A stretch of DNA of 64,000 bases, from NCBI GenBank assembly GCA_026413225.1, contig CM048576.1, positions 1,496,501 through 1,560,500 on the forward strand, written 5' to 3'. The notes beneath the pieces were generated by a model. That model did no database searches, was not told the origin of the DNA, and saw only the letters and a list, made by a program, of their open reading frames with translations. Position numbers and translations under genes: made by a program. The DNA is from Otis tarda (lineage: Eukaryota > Chordata > Aves > Otidiformes > Otididae). How positions within the stretch are numbered: position 1 is the stretch's first letter; each line of letters begins with the position of its first letter. Below are positions 27,191 to 38,905 of this stretch, in pieces.

Positions 27191-28247
27191 AACCCCAAGG
27201 ATCCTGTCTGAGAGCGGTAAGAGCGTGGACAGGAGTTCAGCTGCTCGTAAGAAATGTGTTTTAATTGGGGTGAAGGCACCCAAAGTCAATAAACTCAGCC
27301 TGCAAATCACCTGTGTGCTCCTGTGGGCTGTTCTTCCACTTCTGAGAGGTTCAGGTTGGAGCCACCAGCCCTTAACATCTGAAATTGGATCTTCACACCC
27401 ATCTCTCGTGAAGCCACCATCAGCTTTACTGTCTAGTTTGGGGTCCAAGCCACTTTGGGCATCATGGGTCCCATTTCTGCTTTGCTGTGCTGTGACTCCC
27501 GGATCCAAACTGCCATATTCATTCACATTTTTTAGCCGAATTAGCTAATACCAGTGAATTTCACCTCGATTTAACAGAAATGCTGTCATGATTCCTCGGT
27601 GGAAGTTACCGTGGTTTACACTCCTTTGCTGGCTCCTTCTCCAACAGTCTCCTCCAGTTTCGGTTGGTAGCTGGGTCACTTCATCAAGTTTTTGTTGCTT
27701 TCATGGTATGCAAAAAATGAGCCCTTTCAGGACTGACAAATAAAAGATGAGGAAATAAGCTTTATACTACCTTTATTTTTTTTTTTTTAAATTAAGGTAG
27801 AAATCTTTCTTCTCATTTTGAGAATCTGCAGGGCAACGCTACACAACAGCGGCGTGAAACGCTTCTCCCTTTGGGTGGGCTTCATCCCACCTGACTTTGA
27901 GCATCTAAAACTTTGCTGTTTATTCTGAGCTGACTGTTTTCTCTCCATCTCTGGCAGGTGCAGAGAAAGAGGCAATTCAGCCTGGAGACGCCGCTGACTG
28001 TAGAGAGAGGTTAAGTTGGTTTCCTTAGGTTGCTGATGCCTAGGGAAGATTTGAAGCCACCGGACCCTGATTTGCACGTGTCCTGGTGTTGGCTAAACCA
28101 CAGCGGTGTGGAAACGAATGGGTACCTTTAACAAAAGTGAGCGTGTTAAAGTTTGGCTGCTTCGTTCTGCTTAGCTGAACGCTACCCACAATGTAGAGAA
28201 CATTCAGTAATTTAGAAAAAGATGTCTCCAAACATTAAACTCAAATC

Positions 28248-28531
28248 TCATAGAATCATAGAATGGTTTGGGTTGGAAGGGACCTTCAAAGCCCACCCAG
28301 CCCAACCCCCCTGCCAGGAGCAGGGACATCTCCAACCAGATCAGGTTGCTCACAGCCCCGGCCAACCTGGCCTTGAACGTTTCCAGGGATGGGGCATCCA
28401 CCGCCTTTCTGGGCAACCTGTTCCAGTGTTCCACCACCCTATTTCTTCCTAATCTGAATCTCCCTCCCTCTATTTTGAAACCATGACCCCTTGTCCTGAC
28501 ACAACAGGCCCTACTGAAGAGTTTCTCCCAC
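28248..28531 (-). mobile_element. CR1 LINE 3' fragment
   Basis: In reverse orientation. It begins with TCATAGAATCATAGAATGG, the complement of the CR1 3' end (CCATTCTATGATTCTATGA), followed by the complement of the usual AGGTCCCTTCCAACCCAAAC. It then runs through the conserved segments with TCCAACCAGATCAGGTTGCTC and GGGATGGGGCATCCACC to CCTACTGAAGAGTTTCTCCC. It is a 5'-truncated copy of about 284 bp, as is usual for bird CR1. It carries no reverse transcriptase coding sequence. Confidence 0.95.
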
Positions 28532-30149
28532 ATTTGTGCGGCCTGTGTCCGCGCTGGCTGCCCGGGGCCCAGAGGGGAGTACGAGGAACAGTAGCACGCA
28601 GATGCAAAGCAATCTTCTGCAACGGCCCTTTCCCTAACCTCTAACAGCTGCCTTAACCCCGCTACATGACATTGTATACGCCTTCCAAACGCCTCTTGCT
28701 CCTGGCTAGAATGACCCTAGGTATTCTTATCCACATAAATTACACTTTGGCTCTTGGGTTTCAGCAGCAGGGAGCCCGGCAGCCTCATTAACCCCGCAAG
28801 CGCGCCCTTCCTTCTCGGCTCTGTGCCGATCGGCTTCTTGGTCGCCAAGGACGGATGCCCTTGGACGTGCCCTGGGCAACCTCTCATGTGCCTTCGGGAT
28901 CAGGGACTGGCCTTCCCTCCCTCGTTGTGCCCTTGTGGGGTCTGCAGGCGAGAGCAGAATTGAGCCCGTCATCTTCCTAATTGCTGGTGATTATAATTAA
29001 TAAAGTTCTATTTTTACCCATCTTTTTTTTTCTTTTTTTTTTTTTTTGTGAGCGTAATAACAGATGCCGCATTAAAAATAGGTGATCTCGGTCAACGGGC
29101 GTTCTGTTCCGCCTTTGTTTTTTAACTTGGAGAAAAAGGGGAGAAAGACCCGCGGTTGCTTAATGAGGTCATAATAACTCGCTGTTCCGTTTGGCAAAGG
29201 CGGAAATATTCCCCCGTGCTCAGGCCCGATGTTTTTGAATGGAGACGGCATGAGCGCAGTTGCGGCCCTGCAAAACCTCTTCGCCGGGCTCGGTGTCGTG
29301 CTGCGCCAAGTCCCTTTCCTTGCGCGCCGGTTGGATTGTCAACGAGCTCGTTAGCTCTTGGCCGAGAGTCGGGAGCAAAAGAGCTGTAATTGCAGCTCCT
29401 GGAAAATAATATCTTTTGGGGAAGGGCTTTTTTCTTAGTGAATTATACTTTTTTTTGTGTGTGTGTGTTATAAAATAATCTAGAAGTTGAAATGACATGC
29501 ATCTCATTTTTAAATCTACTGGATTTTCCCTAATGGACAGAATGGATGATGGAGGCGGCGAGGCTAACTGACCGTGGAGCAGCGTGCTTAGGTTATGGAA
29601 GATTTTCCATTAGTGGAAACATTGATATCCGGAGTAAATTTCTCTTCTTAAGAAACTTCCTTTAGCTAAAATTAATCCAGCCCCTGGGTTATAAGGGAGA
29701 GGAAAAGGAGGGATCGCGCCGGTCCCCCCTCACCGTGTTACATTCCCTCGAAGCCCAGCGCTGTCGGGATCGCTGTGACTCTTTTAGGACTGAACAAACC
29801 CCGGGGAGCTGACGGGTGCCGGGTCCGCGGGTCGGTACCGAGCGAGGGGCGTGGCGGTCGCTCTTCCCTGCGGAAGCGTTCGCTTGGCGTATCTCAGCCT
29901 ACTTCTATAGGCGTTTCCAGAAAAAAAGCAAGAGGTTGGTTCATCGCCTCTTGCAACACCCAATTTCTAGCATTCCCAGCTTCCAAGACGTGCAGTTTAT
30001 GCCTAAAACACCGATGCTTTTTTGAAGTTTCTTCCTGCAAACGGGAATGTTGTACCCACGCGTAAGTCTCGTCATTGCAGAGGCATCTCTGCGTGATGGA
30101 GTGCGGGGATGCCGCGCTGCCGTCCTGCTCTCCCCTGCACGCAGAGCAT

Positions 30150-30262
30150 GAAAAATAGAAGTATAATAAAATTACGCTTCTGTTTTCTTAAATTTTTAAT
30201 AAAAATAAGAAAAAAAATTCTTAATAAAATTTTTAAAATCCAGGAATTTAGATAAATAACTA
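30150..30262. repeat. AT-rich low-complexity block
   Basis: Runs of AATAAAA, TTTTTAATAAAAATAAG and TTAATAAAATTTTTAAAAT. AATAAA hexamers occur several times, but no upstream gene that could use them as poly(A) signals is visible on the + strand. Confidence 0.75.
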
Positions 30263-30699
30263 ATGGGAAAGTTCTTTCAGGGTTTTTTGTTGGTTTTTGA
30301 GTTGTTTTTTTTTTTTAAAAAGGAGATGGTAAGGTGTATTCTGCAGAGGCAGGAGAAGAGAACGGCCCCTCTTCTTTTCACCTGTTGGAGCAGCTTGGAA
30401 TTTTTGCTTAGCTACCGTGACCGGGTTCAAGCGCAACGCTATACAGGAACCTGGAGTCGAGTCGTATTTTCAGCCGACGTAAATCAGCGGGGAGCCATTT
30501 ATACCCGCCGAGTATCTGGCTGGGGATTAGGTCTTCCATCTTCCCTCCTCCCTGCCTTAGGTTTGTCCTGTGAAGAAGGAATCGCTCTGACGTTATTTGC
30601 CTCTCCGTTTCGGGTGGAGAAAAAGGGAGGAGAAGGTAGAAACCGTGTATAAACAATAATTACTGCTCGCCAGGCTGCTGCTGCTTGGTCGTGTTAAAC

Positions 30700-31090
30700 C
30701 TGCGGTCCCTGGGATTTAAGGCCGCGGCATTTTACGGCATCCAACCCCTCACCTGCTGGCCCCGCACCGGTGTGGCTGAAATTCGCTCCGCTCGTGCCCG
30801 CCTTCCCCGTGCTTTGCGTTGACCGACTTTTCTTTGCCATTTGCACCAGCGTGCGTAAGGCCAGTCGCGCCCCCTCCGCCGAAAGGCGGTCACTTCGCGT
30901 GATGCGTTAGACTCACAAACGTCCTAACGCTCTTCCAAAAGCAGGGCTCTGCGGCCGCGCCCCTGCCGCGCGGGTTAAGCGCGATGGGGCGGTTGCGGGC
31001 AGGAAGGGCCTGAGTGGATTTCTTCTCCAGCGATTACGGCTGCTCCTTGGCAGGGGAAATGCTCCCGCCCTTGAACCCGGGAGGTTAAGC
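30700..31090. other. CpG-richer patch
   Basis: About 390 bp with frequent CpG, for example GCGTGCGTAAGGCCAGTCGC, TCTGCGGCCGCGCCCCTGCC and GCGCGATGGGGCGGTTGCGG, clearly above the surroundings. It may be a small CpG island or unmethylated enhancer. No promoter-linked open frame or splice donor stands out. Confidence 0.4.
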
Positions 31091-32171
31091 CGCATCATTC
31101 CTGAGTGTCATTCAGCGCTTAAAGGTGCTGTCAAGAAGATGACACAAGAATTTGTTGAGAAACTAATGTTTCCCCTCATCAGCTAAGACAAGGGGCTGGC
31201 TCCAGCCCGTACCTGGGCTGCGCGTCCTTCGTGGGGGAAAGGAGGCAGGAAAAACAAGATCTGGATGCTTTTTCTGGCCGTATCGATGAGTTTAACTCCA
31301 TTTATTATCATTTCCGGGACCCCAATAATCTTTCATGTTCATTCCAGTAAGTTGATCTAACTCCATTTCACAGGCGAGCAACAGACCTGACCGCCTAGCA
31401 TCGTTTCCCAACCGGCCTCGCTCTTTCAGGCAACAGCTAATATCCCTTTGAAGAAACAGCACACAGCACATTTTGATGGATGCTTCGGAAAGACGAACAG
31501 CCAAGAAGCGCTCATCCCGCCGACAAGTAGGAGCGAGCCCAAAACGCAGCCGGGGCGGGTGCCCAAGCCGGGAAGGGTCTCCTCTTTCAGAAGCTCTGCT
31601 CTTTTTTTCACATGCAGAGCGAACCATTCATTTTCCTCTGGTGAACAAAGATAGTTTAGGGTTAAGATTTATGGCACGGCTGTTAGTGTAGATGGTAGAT
31701 ATGTGAGGCTATTTAGCTCTTGCCGAAGGTGGAAATCCATAAAGATGACGGAAGAGTCTCTCCCCAGACAGCACAAAAGGTCATTTGTTTTTTTTTTTTC
31801 CCTGAAGATCTCGCCGAGCTGGTGATGCCGTTGCTTTCCCTTGGCACACGTGGTGTACGTTGCTTGGCTCCTCCAGTTTTGTGGGCGAGCAAGGGTGCAG
31901 GAAAGGTGCTTCTCATTTATTTTCTGCCCTTCTTTATTTGTATTTCTCCCCTAATGTCTCTTGCTTGGGTTCAAAGCCTCCAACCCCAGCACTTTTTGCT
32001 CCTTCCCATCCAGCTCGCTTCACCCCACTCCGAAAGTTTTAGGCAGTTTTTGCCCCATTGCTTGCTTGGTTCGTGAGTTCCTCTCAAAAATGAACACACA
32101 TGTTCCTGGTGGGAAAACAAGGGGAGGCAACAGCAAAATCCTAATGCATTTGTTGCTGGGCATTTCTGTTC

Positions 32172-32242
32172 GAGAAGGAGAAGGAGAAGGAGGAGGAGGA
32201 GGAGGAGGAGGAGAAGATGATGATGATGATGATGATGATGAT
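32172..32242. repeat. (GGA)n purine tract joined to (GAT)9
   Basis: A 46-base all-purine run of GAA/GGA triplets (32172-32217) runs directly into nine copies of GAT (32216-32242). In one frame it encodes Glu/Gly then Asp runs, which is a translation artefact of the repeat. The mirror-like purine tract could form triplex DNA. Confidence 0.92.
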
Positions 32243-35200
32243 AGTTGCTGAGGCTTCACAGGAAACTGAGTCCTCTGTCAAAAGAAAGTTTTGGCTGAAT
32301 TTTTCCCGCTGTTTTGAGTCGCAAGCGGAGCCTTGAGCGGGCAGCGCCGCATCCTGCATGTCCAGACCCTTCTGCCCCATCCCGCACATCCCCGCTGGCG
32401 TAGCCCATCCCCAACCGCTCGGGAGCGGAGACGAGCGTGGCGGTAGAAAGTAAACAAAGTTGACCCAGCCAAACAAAACAGAGGAGGCGAAAGCCCCGAT
32501 AATCATTTTTGTTTTGGAAAAAAAGAATTTGAGAACAGGAGGGTGTAAGCGGGATGGAGCTGTGCTGACGCTTGGCACCCCATGGTACGGTGATGGGGGC
32601 GTGCGTAACCCCAGGCTACTGATGAGGTCTGTCGCTGCACGCCAGGTGGAATTTTTCTGATTGTATCTTTCATCGACGAAGATGCGTGTTGGCTTCCCAA
32701 AAACCTCATCTCCTGTAAGATAGGTGGCCTCTAGGAAGGGGGCTCAGCCCCGTGCCTCGAGCAAACCTGCCCAACACCCATCCAATTTCAGCAAGAGTGA
32801 AATTTTCAGTAAGCATAATTAGAAAATCAGAATTTCCCCTCTCCCAATCTCCTCCCTCTCGCGAGCAGTGGAGGGACAGCGTGGCCAAGCCTGAGTGCCA
32901 GCGATGCGCTTCCATGCCAAAACCTGCGAGTGACCCGCCAAAAGCATCCAGCTGTGAAATACTCCTTTCCTCTCACCGCAGGTGCTTCTTGTGGCTTTCA
33001 GGCTCGTTTAGTCCATTAAATAATTGGAACTGCTTCATGGATAGGCAAAAGAGAGCACGTTGGGTGTTTGTTTTTTTTTTTTCCCCACAACCGTTGGGTG
33101 TGATGTTGACTTAGCTGGGCAGAAACCACCTCAGCCTGGGAGGACTGGAGAGCGGTGCCGTGTGGAGTGTGTGCTCTGACAAAGAGCAGTTGGTGTTTGG
33201 CACTCGATCCCACCATCCCAAAACCCAAATCGCAGCCACAATGTGCTGAGGAAGATGGGAGAGCTTTGAGGAGAGACGCAGCAACCCAATAGGAACCCCC
33301 AGTGAGGGCTTTTTAAACAGAATTATTTCAAGTTCTGGCCCCAAGTCTCAAAGTTTCATTTTAGAACAATCTCTACAGACAAATGAAAAAAATACACACT
33401 TAGTGGGGGAAAGAACAAAAAAAGGATGGATGGGTAAAACCTCATTTTCCATCAGATCCTGCAAAATACAATCAATAGATCTTTTCTACGTGCAGTGCCT
33501 GTGTCAGCAGATGTGGTCATGGCACTAACTATTGTACCAGCATGTGATGGACCATTACAAGCTTCTTGTCCTCGGGGAACTTGCAGGCTCAATGGGCAAA
33601 GCAGGAGGAGAGAAGGCGGAGCAAGGAAAAAATGACTCAAGCAAAGCTGTGCTCCAAAGGAAGGGTCTAAGACATGACCACCGCTGGATTTAGCTTGGGT
33701 GCCTGAAGCATGAGTGCAAGAGGAGAGAACGCAGCTCTTTGCTGTGTGGATGGTCACCGAGTGGACAAAGAACAAGGCGAGCAACAGCATCAGCTGCCCA
33801 AGCCATGTCCTTCTTGGTCAAGGCGTGATGGGCATTCATTTTCCTACCAACCTCTTGGGACAAATGCGTTCTTCTGTCTTCTTTACCCACGGCTGCATAC
33901 CAAACCTCCGCTCATCAGAGGCCGGGCCAGAGCCAGGAGGAGCTCCGCTCTCCCTGAGGCATGGAAACCCTGAGTGTAGCTCAAGCCCTGCCCGATCTTG
34001 GATGCTTTCTGATAACGATGTTTTAATAAAAGATCTGTCACTCAAATATTTCCGAATCATTAAAGAAAAAAGAGAATGAAAAGGAGTAATTGGAACCCTG
34101 AGCCCAAAGGGGCAATGTAAAAAAAAAAAACAACCCACAACCTAACCACAGAGTAGGTGAGAGACCCTAAACTTGAGGCTGAGCATGAAAATCCCTCTGG
34201 GAATGATTTTCTTGTCCGAAATCCGGAAATCCATGATTCATAGCCGGATCCTGCCCTGCAACAGCAGCTGCAGAGGACAGGAGGCCTATTCAGGTGTTAA
34301 ATCCTCTCTCCGTCCTCCGCTGCCGGGTTTGAGCTGGGAACGGAGCGGCGGGAGGAGAGCCAGGAACGAGTGAAACATCTCGGGATGGAGCTGATCACGG
34401 GCCAGGCCTCTCAGTTCCCGCTCCCACCAATGCGAGGGCTTTGCCAGCTCCTGGGATTGTTGTGCTGTAGGTTGAGGGTAGGTGATGTTTCTCCAAAAAC
34501 CCTGGCTCTAGGAGTCAAGGGATCTCCTGAGAGCCTCTGTTCCTGGGAGAGGTGGAGATGGAGACAAATCAGGACATTTTCACCTCTTGGGGTAGGTAGG
34601 AAAAGCTGGAAGAAGCACCTTCCAGCGAAGAACTCGGGAGGCAACCTTCATTGTATTCAAAACCTCGTTGCTTTAAAGCTGATCTCATTATCCGTGGGGA
34701 TGAGTCACGAGTTTTTGACTGCGTGTGGGCGGCAATATAAAAATTTCCTCTGAGTAAGGAGAGCGGGGTTTGGCGAGTGGGCAGTTGGTACTTTCTCCTA
34801 CCCTCCCACAACGCGACGGTGTTGCTTCAAAAGGCGACGGAGTGAATCATTTCTTCTTAAGCCCGTCCCCGCTTAATTGTTTAACGCTTGTTTAACGTAG
34901 CCCTTCAAAATTTATCTCTACTTGCAACGGGCTTTTCAGCAAGAGTTTGCAGGCTGGGAGCAGGGGCTCTTTGTCACTTTCTCGCTCGGCCGGGAGCATC
35001 TCCTGCGCCCGGTGCATGTGGTTAATTCAGCGACCACCGTAGAGAGATATAAAACCACACCGCGGTGATTAATCAAAACTCAGGGCTACGTACGCCTCGG
35101 GCTCGTTTCGCTGTCACTGGATAATGCGCCTCTCATCCTGTGAAATAGAAACTTGGGTGGAGCTTCCCTTTTCACCCCTTTGATTGTTCATCTGGAATCC

Positions 35201-35918
35201 CAAGGGACAGGAAATTAAATGCGTTGGCTGAAGCGACGTTCCCCACATCGGTAACTGGATCCTGGGAGGATCCCCCGGGGCGGTTTTCCACCAGGTGGGA
35301 AGAGGGATGTGTCTCGCCGCCCCGCTGACCCCTGCTAAGGCAAGCACATGCTTGAGTCCCTTCCTTATTTTTATTTGTGTGATTTAGCGCGATAAATCAC
35401 GCTCGTCTTTCCCAGGCTCCCCTGTGCGGCAGTTGGGACGTTTTCCTGTCCCATTTTGAGTTCTCTATCGCCCTGCTCTGCCCAGGGACTCATTTTACCT
35501 GCTGATGGACATCTGCATCTGTAGCCCACACCCCTTTCACACCCCTGGCCAGTGAAGGTTGCACCTCCTGCCTTGCCGAAAGGCACAAAGAGGAAAGGAC
35601 TTGTCCCTTGAGAAGCATCTAGACTCTACTCACCTTCTTGGGAAAGAATTTCCATCAAGAAATGGAAACGTGAATGCAGATAATTTATTTCTTGACAAAA
35701 TCAATCCATTTGCTAAAAATCCCACTGTGGGTGGGGAGGTTTTTATGGTCAAAGATGTCTTGGCCTTATCCTTCCAGCCCGTTTTTCATGTGAATGCAAA
35801 CTCAAATGAATCGCTTCCATCTTATCCTCACAGATGTTATTTACATTTCTGTCCAGCCCAGGTAGATGGAAGCCCACACTTTTAGGCACTGTCTAGATAA
35901 CGGCAGAACAGCCAACAA

Positions 35919-36062
35919 CATCCCTGGAAACGTTCCAGGCCGGGTTGGACGGGGCTGTGAGCAACCTGATCTGGTTGGAGATGTCCCTGCTCCTGGCAGG
36001 GGGGTTGGACTGGATGGGCTTTAAAGGTCCCTTCAACCCAAACCATTCTATGATTCTATGAA
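35919..36062 (+). mobile_element. CR1 LINE 3' fragment
   Basis: Forward copy. It starts at CATCCCTGGAAACGTTCCAG, passes CAACCTGATCTGGTTGGAG and AGGTCCCTTCAACCCAAACC, and ends with ATTCTATGATTCTATGAA, the diagnostic CR1 3' repeat. About 144 bp, 5'-truncated. Confidence 0.95.
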
Positions 36063-37376
36063 ATAATACCTAAAAAGTCATGAAACGGAAGAATCTACTC
36101 CCTCCTTCCAGTCCATGGAAGTTGTCTGCTTATCAAATTAGCTATTCTGGAATAATTATTTTGGTAGGAACATTTGCATTCCAGAACAAGAGTCTCTTTC
36201 TCCCCTTTACCGTAATACAATTTGGGAGCCAATATCTCCATATCCAGCGTTAGGCAACTTCTCACCAAGATGGCTACACACCATCAGACATTATATTTCC
36301 TTCTCACGCTGGACCTTACGCTCCAGGTTTTCCGGGTCTTGTTTAAGCATTGTTTGATCTTGTTCGGTATTGTTTAATCTCCTTCACGTAGAGAGGCAGG
36401 AATCGGTGAAGCAGCTCGGGGGTCTTACTACCAAAGGACCCAAAATCTTGGTGTTGGATTTATTTTGACCCCTCTGATGGGTTCCACCCCCTTGCACAGA
36501 CCAATGGGTTCCTGCAGACGTGTCCATGGTCCGTTTGGGGTCTGAGGGCCGGAGGGTCAGTGGAGAGCAGCGATTTCCCCACCCCTCCCGAGCACCTACG
36601 TGCTTTGCCGGGTAATTTCTTGCACGATGCCACATGCACATAAACAGACGGAGGAGGCTGCTTGAACTAATTGAAAGCACAGAGGTCTGTTGTGGTGCCT
36701 GTTGCTATAAACACGCTGGCAATTTGCACAAGTATGTGACATTGTAAAAGTTCCTGAGAGATTTTATCTGGTTGGTTTTGGCCGAAAGCCCTTTATTCAC
36801 ATAGAAATGCCAGGTAGAAAGACAATAAATGTGTATCCATGTGTATATTTTCAACTTCCTAAAGGCCATCAAATTGGAAAGGGAGTGGGTTTACTTTGCT
36901 CAAACATCTCCTGAGCTGAAGACAAGGTAACCCAGGAGAAGCTTTTCCCTTAAAAAAAAAAAATTAAAAAAAAAATTGCTTCTCAGCGTTACTCCCCGCA
37001 CAGATTGTCTGCGCGATCTTGTACCTCCGAGTTATTTTGATTCTCAAATATTAGTTCGTAACAAATCTTCAGCTGTCAAAACGAAAGGATTGTACAAAAT
37101 AGCTTCAAGGTTACATAAACAGAGCAGCTGGGAAACAATTGGGTAACGCGTAGTCATCTCAAGAGTAGAAGGCATTTATTTTTTAAAGGAATTTTCCACC
37201 TGAATACTGCGCCTCTTTGTTCTGGGAAATGTGGATTTCGTGGGATGGAAATGCCCCGTGTAAGGAGAAGGAGGGCAAATGGCGGAAGACCGACTGGACA
37301 CAGGAGGGGAAGAAGAGGAGCTGGGGTGGGAGTTGCCAAAAAGCGTATTCGATGGGTTTCTTGACGAGAAGCAACT

Positions 37377-37401
37377 GGGGATGGGTGGGAGCTGGGAAGG
37401 G
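37377..37401 (+). other. Potential G-quadruplex
   Basis: Five runs of three or more G (37377-37380, 37383-37385, 37387-37389, 37394-37396, 37399-37401) with loops of 1-4 bases, which satisfies the usual G3+N1-7 rule on the + strand. Confidence 0.75.
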
Positions 37402-37734
37402 CAAGTGGTATAAATTAGGGCATGAGTGTGCTGATGGGGTAAATAATTGGGGAAAATTAAGGGGGGGTGGGAGTTAAGTGTGGGCCTGAGAGGAGCTAAA
37501 GGGAAGAGGTGGAGCAGCTGGGAATGCCATCTTGTGCAGGAGCAAACCAGGAGAGATTTGGATGAGCAAGCTGGTTGAGGACCACTCACTTTGAGGAGCT
37601 CTGGATGCTTCCAAGGAAGTCAAGAGGTGGGTGCAAATTAGGAGGAGAAAATGTAAACAGGGTATGAGATGGAGGAGGCTGAACTGGAAAGAGAAGTTGG
37701 AGTTTGGGGTGGGAGAGAGAGCTCTGCACCTAAA

Positions 37735-37826
37735 ATTGCTGAGGTGGAAGAAGAGGGCTGGCCTGGAGATGGTCAGAGGAATTGCTGAGGTGGAAGAAGA
37801 GGGCTGGCCTGGAGACGGTCAGAGAC
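37735..37826 (+). repeat. Tandem duplication of a 46-bp unit
   Basis: Two adjacent copies (37735-37780 and 37781-37826) of a unit starting ATTGCTGAGGTGGAAGAAGA and ending GGTCAGAG. They differ by only about two bases (GAGATGG versus GAGACGG and the final base), so the duplication is recent or was homogenised. Confidence 0.93.
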
Positions 37827-38087
37827 CAAAACTCTCCATCCCTGAGGGCCCTCTGTGCCAGCCTTCCCTCTCCAGAGCAGGAATTCTTGCTGCACTGGAG
37901 CAAAGTTCCAGAACAAGCTGCTCCTCAACCCAAATGTGCCTGTTCTCCCGCTAAAGTGAAAAGGAGCAAAAAAAAAAGGGAGTTCCTGTTGCAGTGCCCC
38001 ATTTAAGTTTCCTTTCCTCCTCTTACTTATCCTCATTATTTTTCTGGATAGTTTTTTTTTTTTCTTCCCCAGCTGCAAATCTCTCTG

Positions 38088-38345
38088 AACTGCTGAGTTA
38101 ATTAATTTAAATATCAGCGTGGCCTGCTAGATGCTTACAAGAGCTGTGCATTTATATTGACCCCAATTCGGCGAAATGCGTGAGCACGCGCCCGACTTTC
38201 AGCAGCTGAATGGGCCAACAGGCCTGCTGTGTAATTAAAGCTAAACATAACTTAGTGTCTAGTTTATTGAGGGGCCTACTCAACTAATTAGTTAAATCTT
38301 CCACGAAAAGTCACCAGGATCCTTAATAAAGCGACGCTCTACAAA
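38088..38345. promoter_or_regulatory. Candidate enhancer block rich in homeodomain sites
   Basis: Within 260 bp there are GAGTTAATTAATTTAAAT, GTGTAATTAAAGC, CAACTAATTAGTTAAATC and TTTATTGAGGGGCC, separated by distinctive unique sequence such as GCGAAATGCGTGAGCACGCG. There are no simple repeats or CR1. The texture is that of conserved non-coding elements flanking developmental genes. Its distance to BARX2 (about 20 kb downstream) is compatible with a BARX2 enhancer. Confidence 0.42.
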
Positions 38346-38489
38346 CAGCTGTTGTGTGACTCTGCCCAGGTCACATTATCTTGTTTGCAGTTTAGATGCC
38401 TGAAATATCTGACTTTTTTTTTTTTGTGGTGTGTCTGGAGTTTAATTGTTCATGAGAAACTCTCCCTCCTTCCCCTGTAAGATGTACGA

Positions 38490-38905
38490 AAGCCACCAAA
38501 CGTTAATTGATTTAAATACCCATGGTACCTACCAGGTAGACGCGGTAAATCACGGTTGTCAGGTAATTAAACGTAACCTGTAAATCACACCGGAGCATGT
38601 GAACCAAGCATGCGGTGTCAATGCTTTTAATTAATGCTGTAAAACAATATTTCAGGCTTAGATCGAGTGTACGAGGCGGATAATGTATCGAATTGTGGCT
38701 AATAAAATACCAGCAGTGGATATGGCACTAACAACCGGTAGCCGCTGCGGTTCCCAAATACCCCGGTCGCGCCCCGACAGGTGGCCCGCTTTGAAAGGCG
38801 GTATGCAATGTTATTGCAGGGGGATTACGAGCAGTCATTAGACTCTCGTTGCTCTTGTAACGCTGGATTAATTAACCAGCAAGCAGAATTAGCTGACCCC
38901 CGGAT
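38490..38905. promoter_or_regulatory. Candidate enhancer block with TAATTA and E-box-like sites
   Basis: Includes ACGTTAATTGATTTAAATAC, CAGGTAATTAAACGTAACC, GCTTTTAATTAATGC, the near-palindrome GCTGGATTAATTAACCAGC (38862-38880), a CAGGTA E-box variant and two GTAAATCAC repeats (about 38545 and 38580). Dense in TAAT cores and free of repeats. Conservation is inferred, not shown. Confidence 0.42.

Larger units (their letters stand above)
19633..28247. other. Gene-free stretch downstream of BARX2
   Basis: No exon is supported here. Open frames, the longest at 26028-26645 (205 codons, +), have no recognisable domain. The stretch includes a CpG-richer patch with palindromes (19.7-20.1 kb), a poly-T run, AT-rich microsatellite at 26.5 kb, a possible MIR relic at 27.15 kb and candidate conserved elements at 25.6 and 25.9 kb. 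The rest is unique sequence with nothing I can name. Confidence 0.7.
28532..35918. other. Gene-free stretch
   Basis: No exon is supported. It includes a poly-T block (29021-29047), an AT-rich block with several AATAAA hexamers (30150-30262), a CpG-richer patch (30.7-31.1 kb) and a purine/GAT microsatellite (32.17 kb). The remainder is unique sequence in which I recognise nothing further. Confidence 0.65.

Noticed and set aside
30150-30262. AATAAA hexamers as the poly(A) site of an upstream gene
   Set aside because: They occur in a simple AT-rich block, and no coding exon precedes them within 10 kb.
31961-32259. Acidic Asp-run / Ser-run peptides
   Set aside because: They come from translating the (GGA)n and (GAT)9 microsatellite.
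35289-35301. CCACCAGGTGGGA as a CTCF site
   Set aside because: The core lacks the GGC end of the motif and the flanks do not help. Much weaker than the site at 62725.
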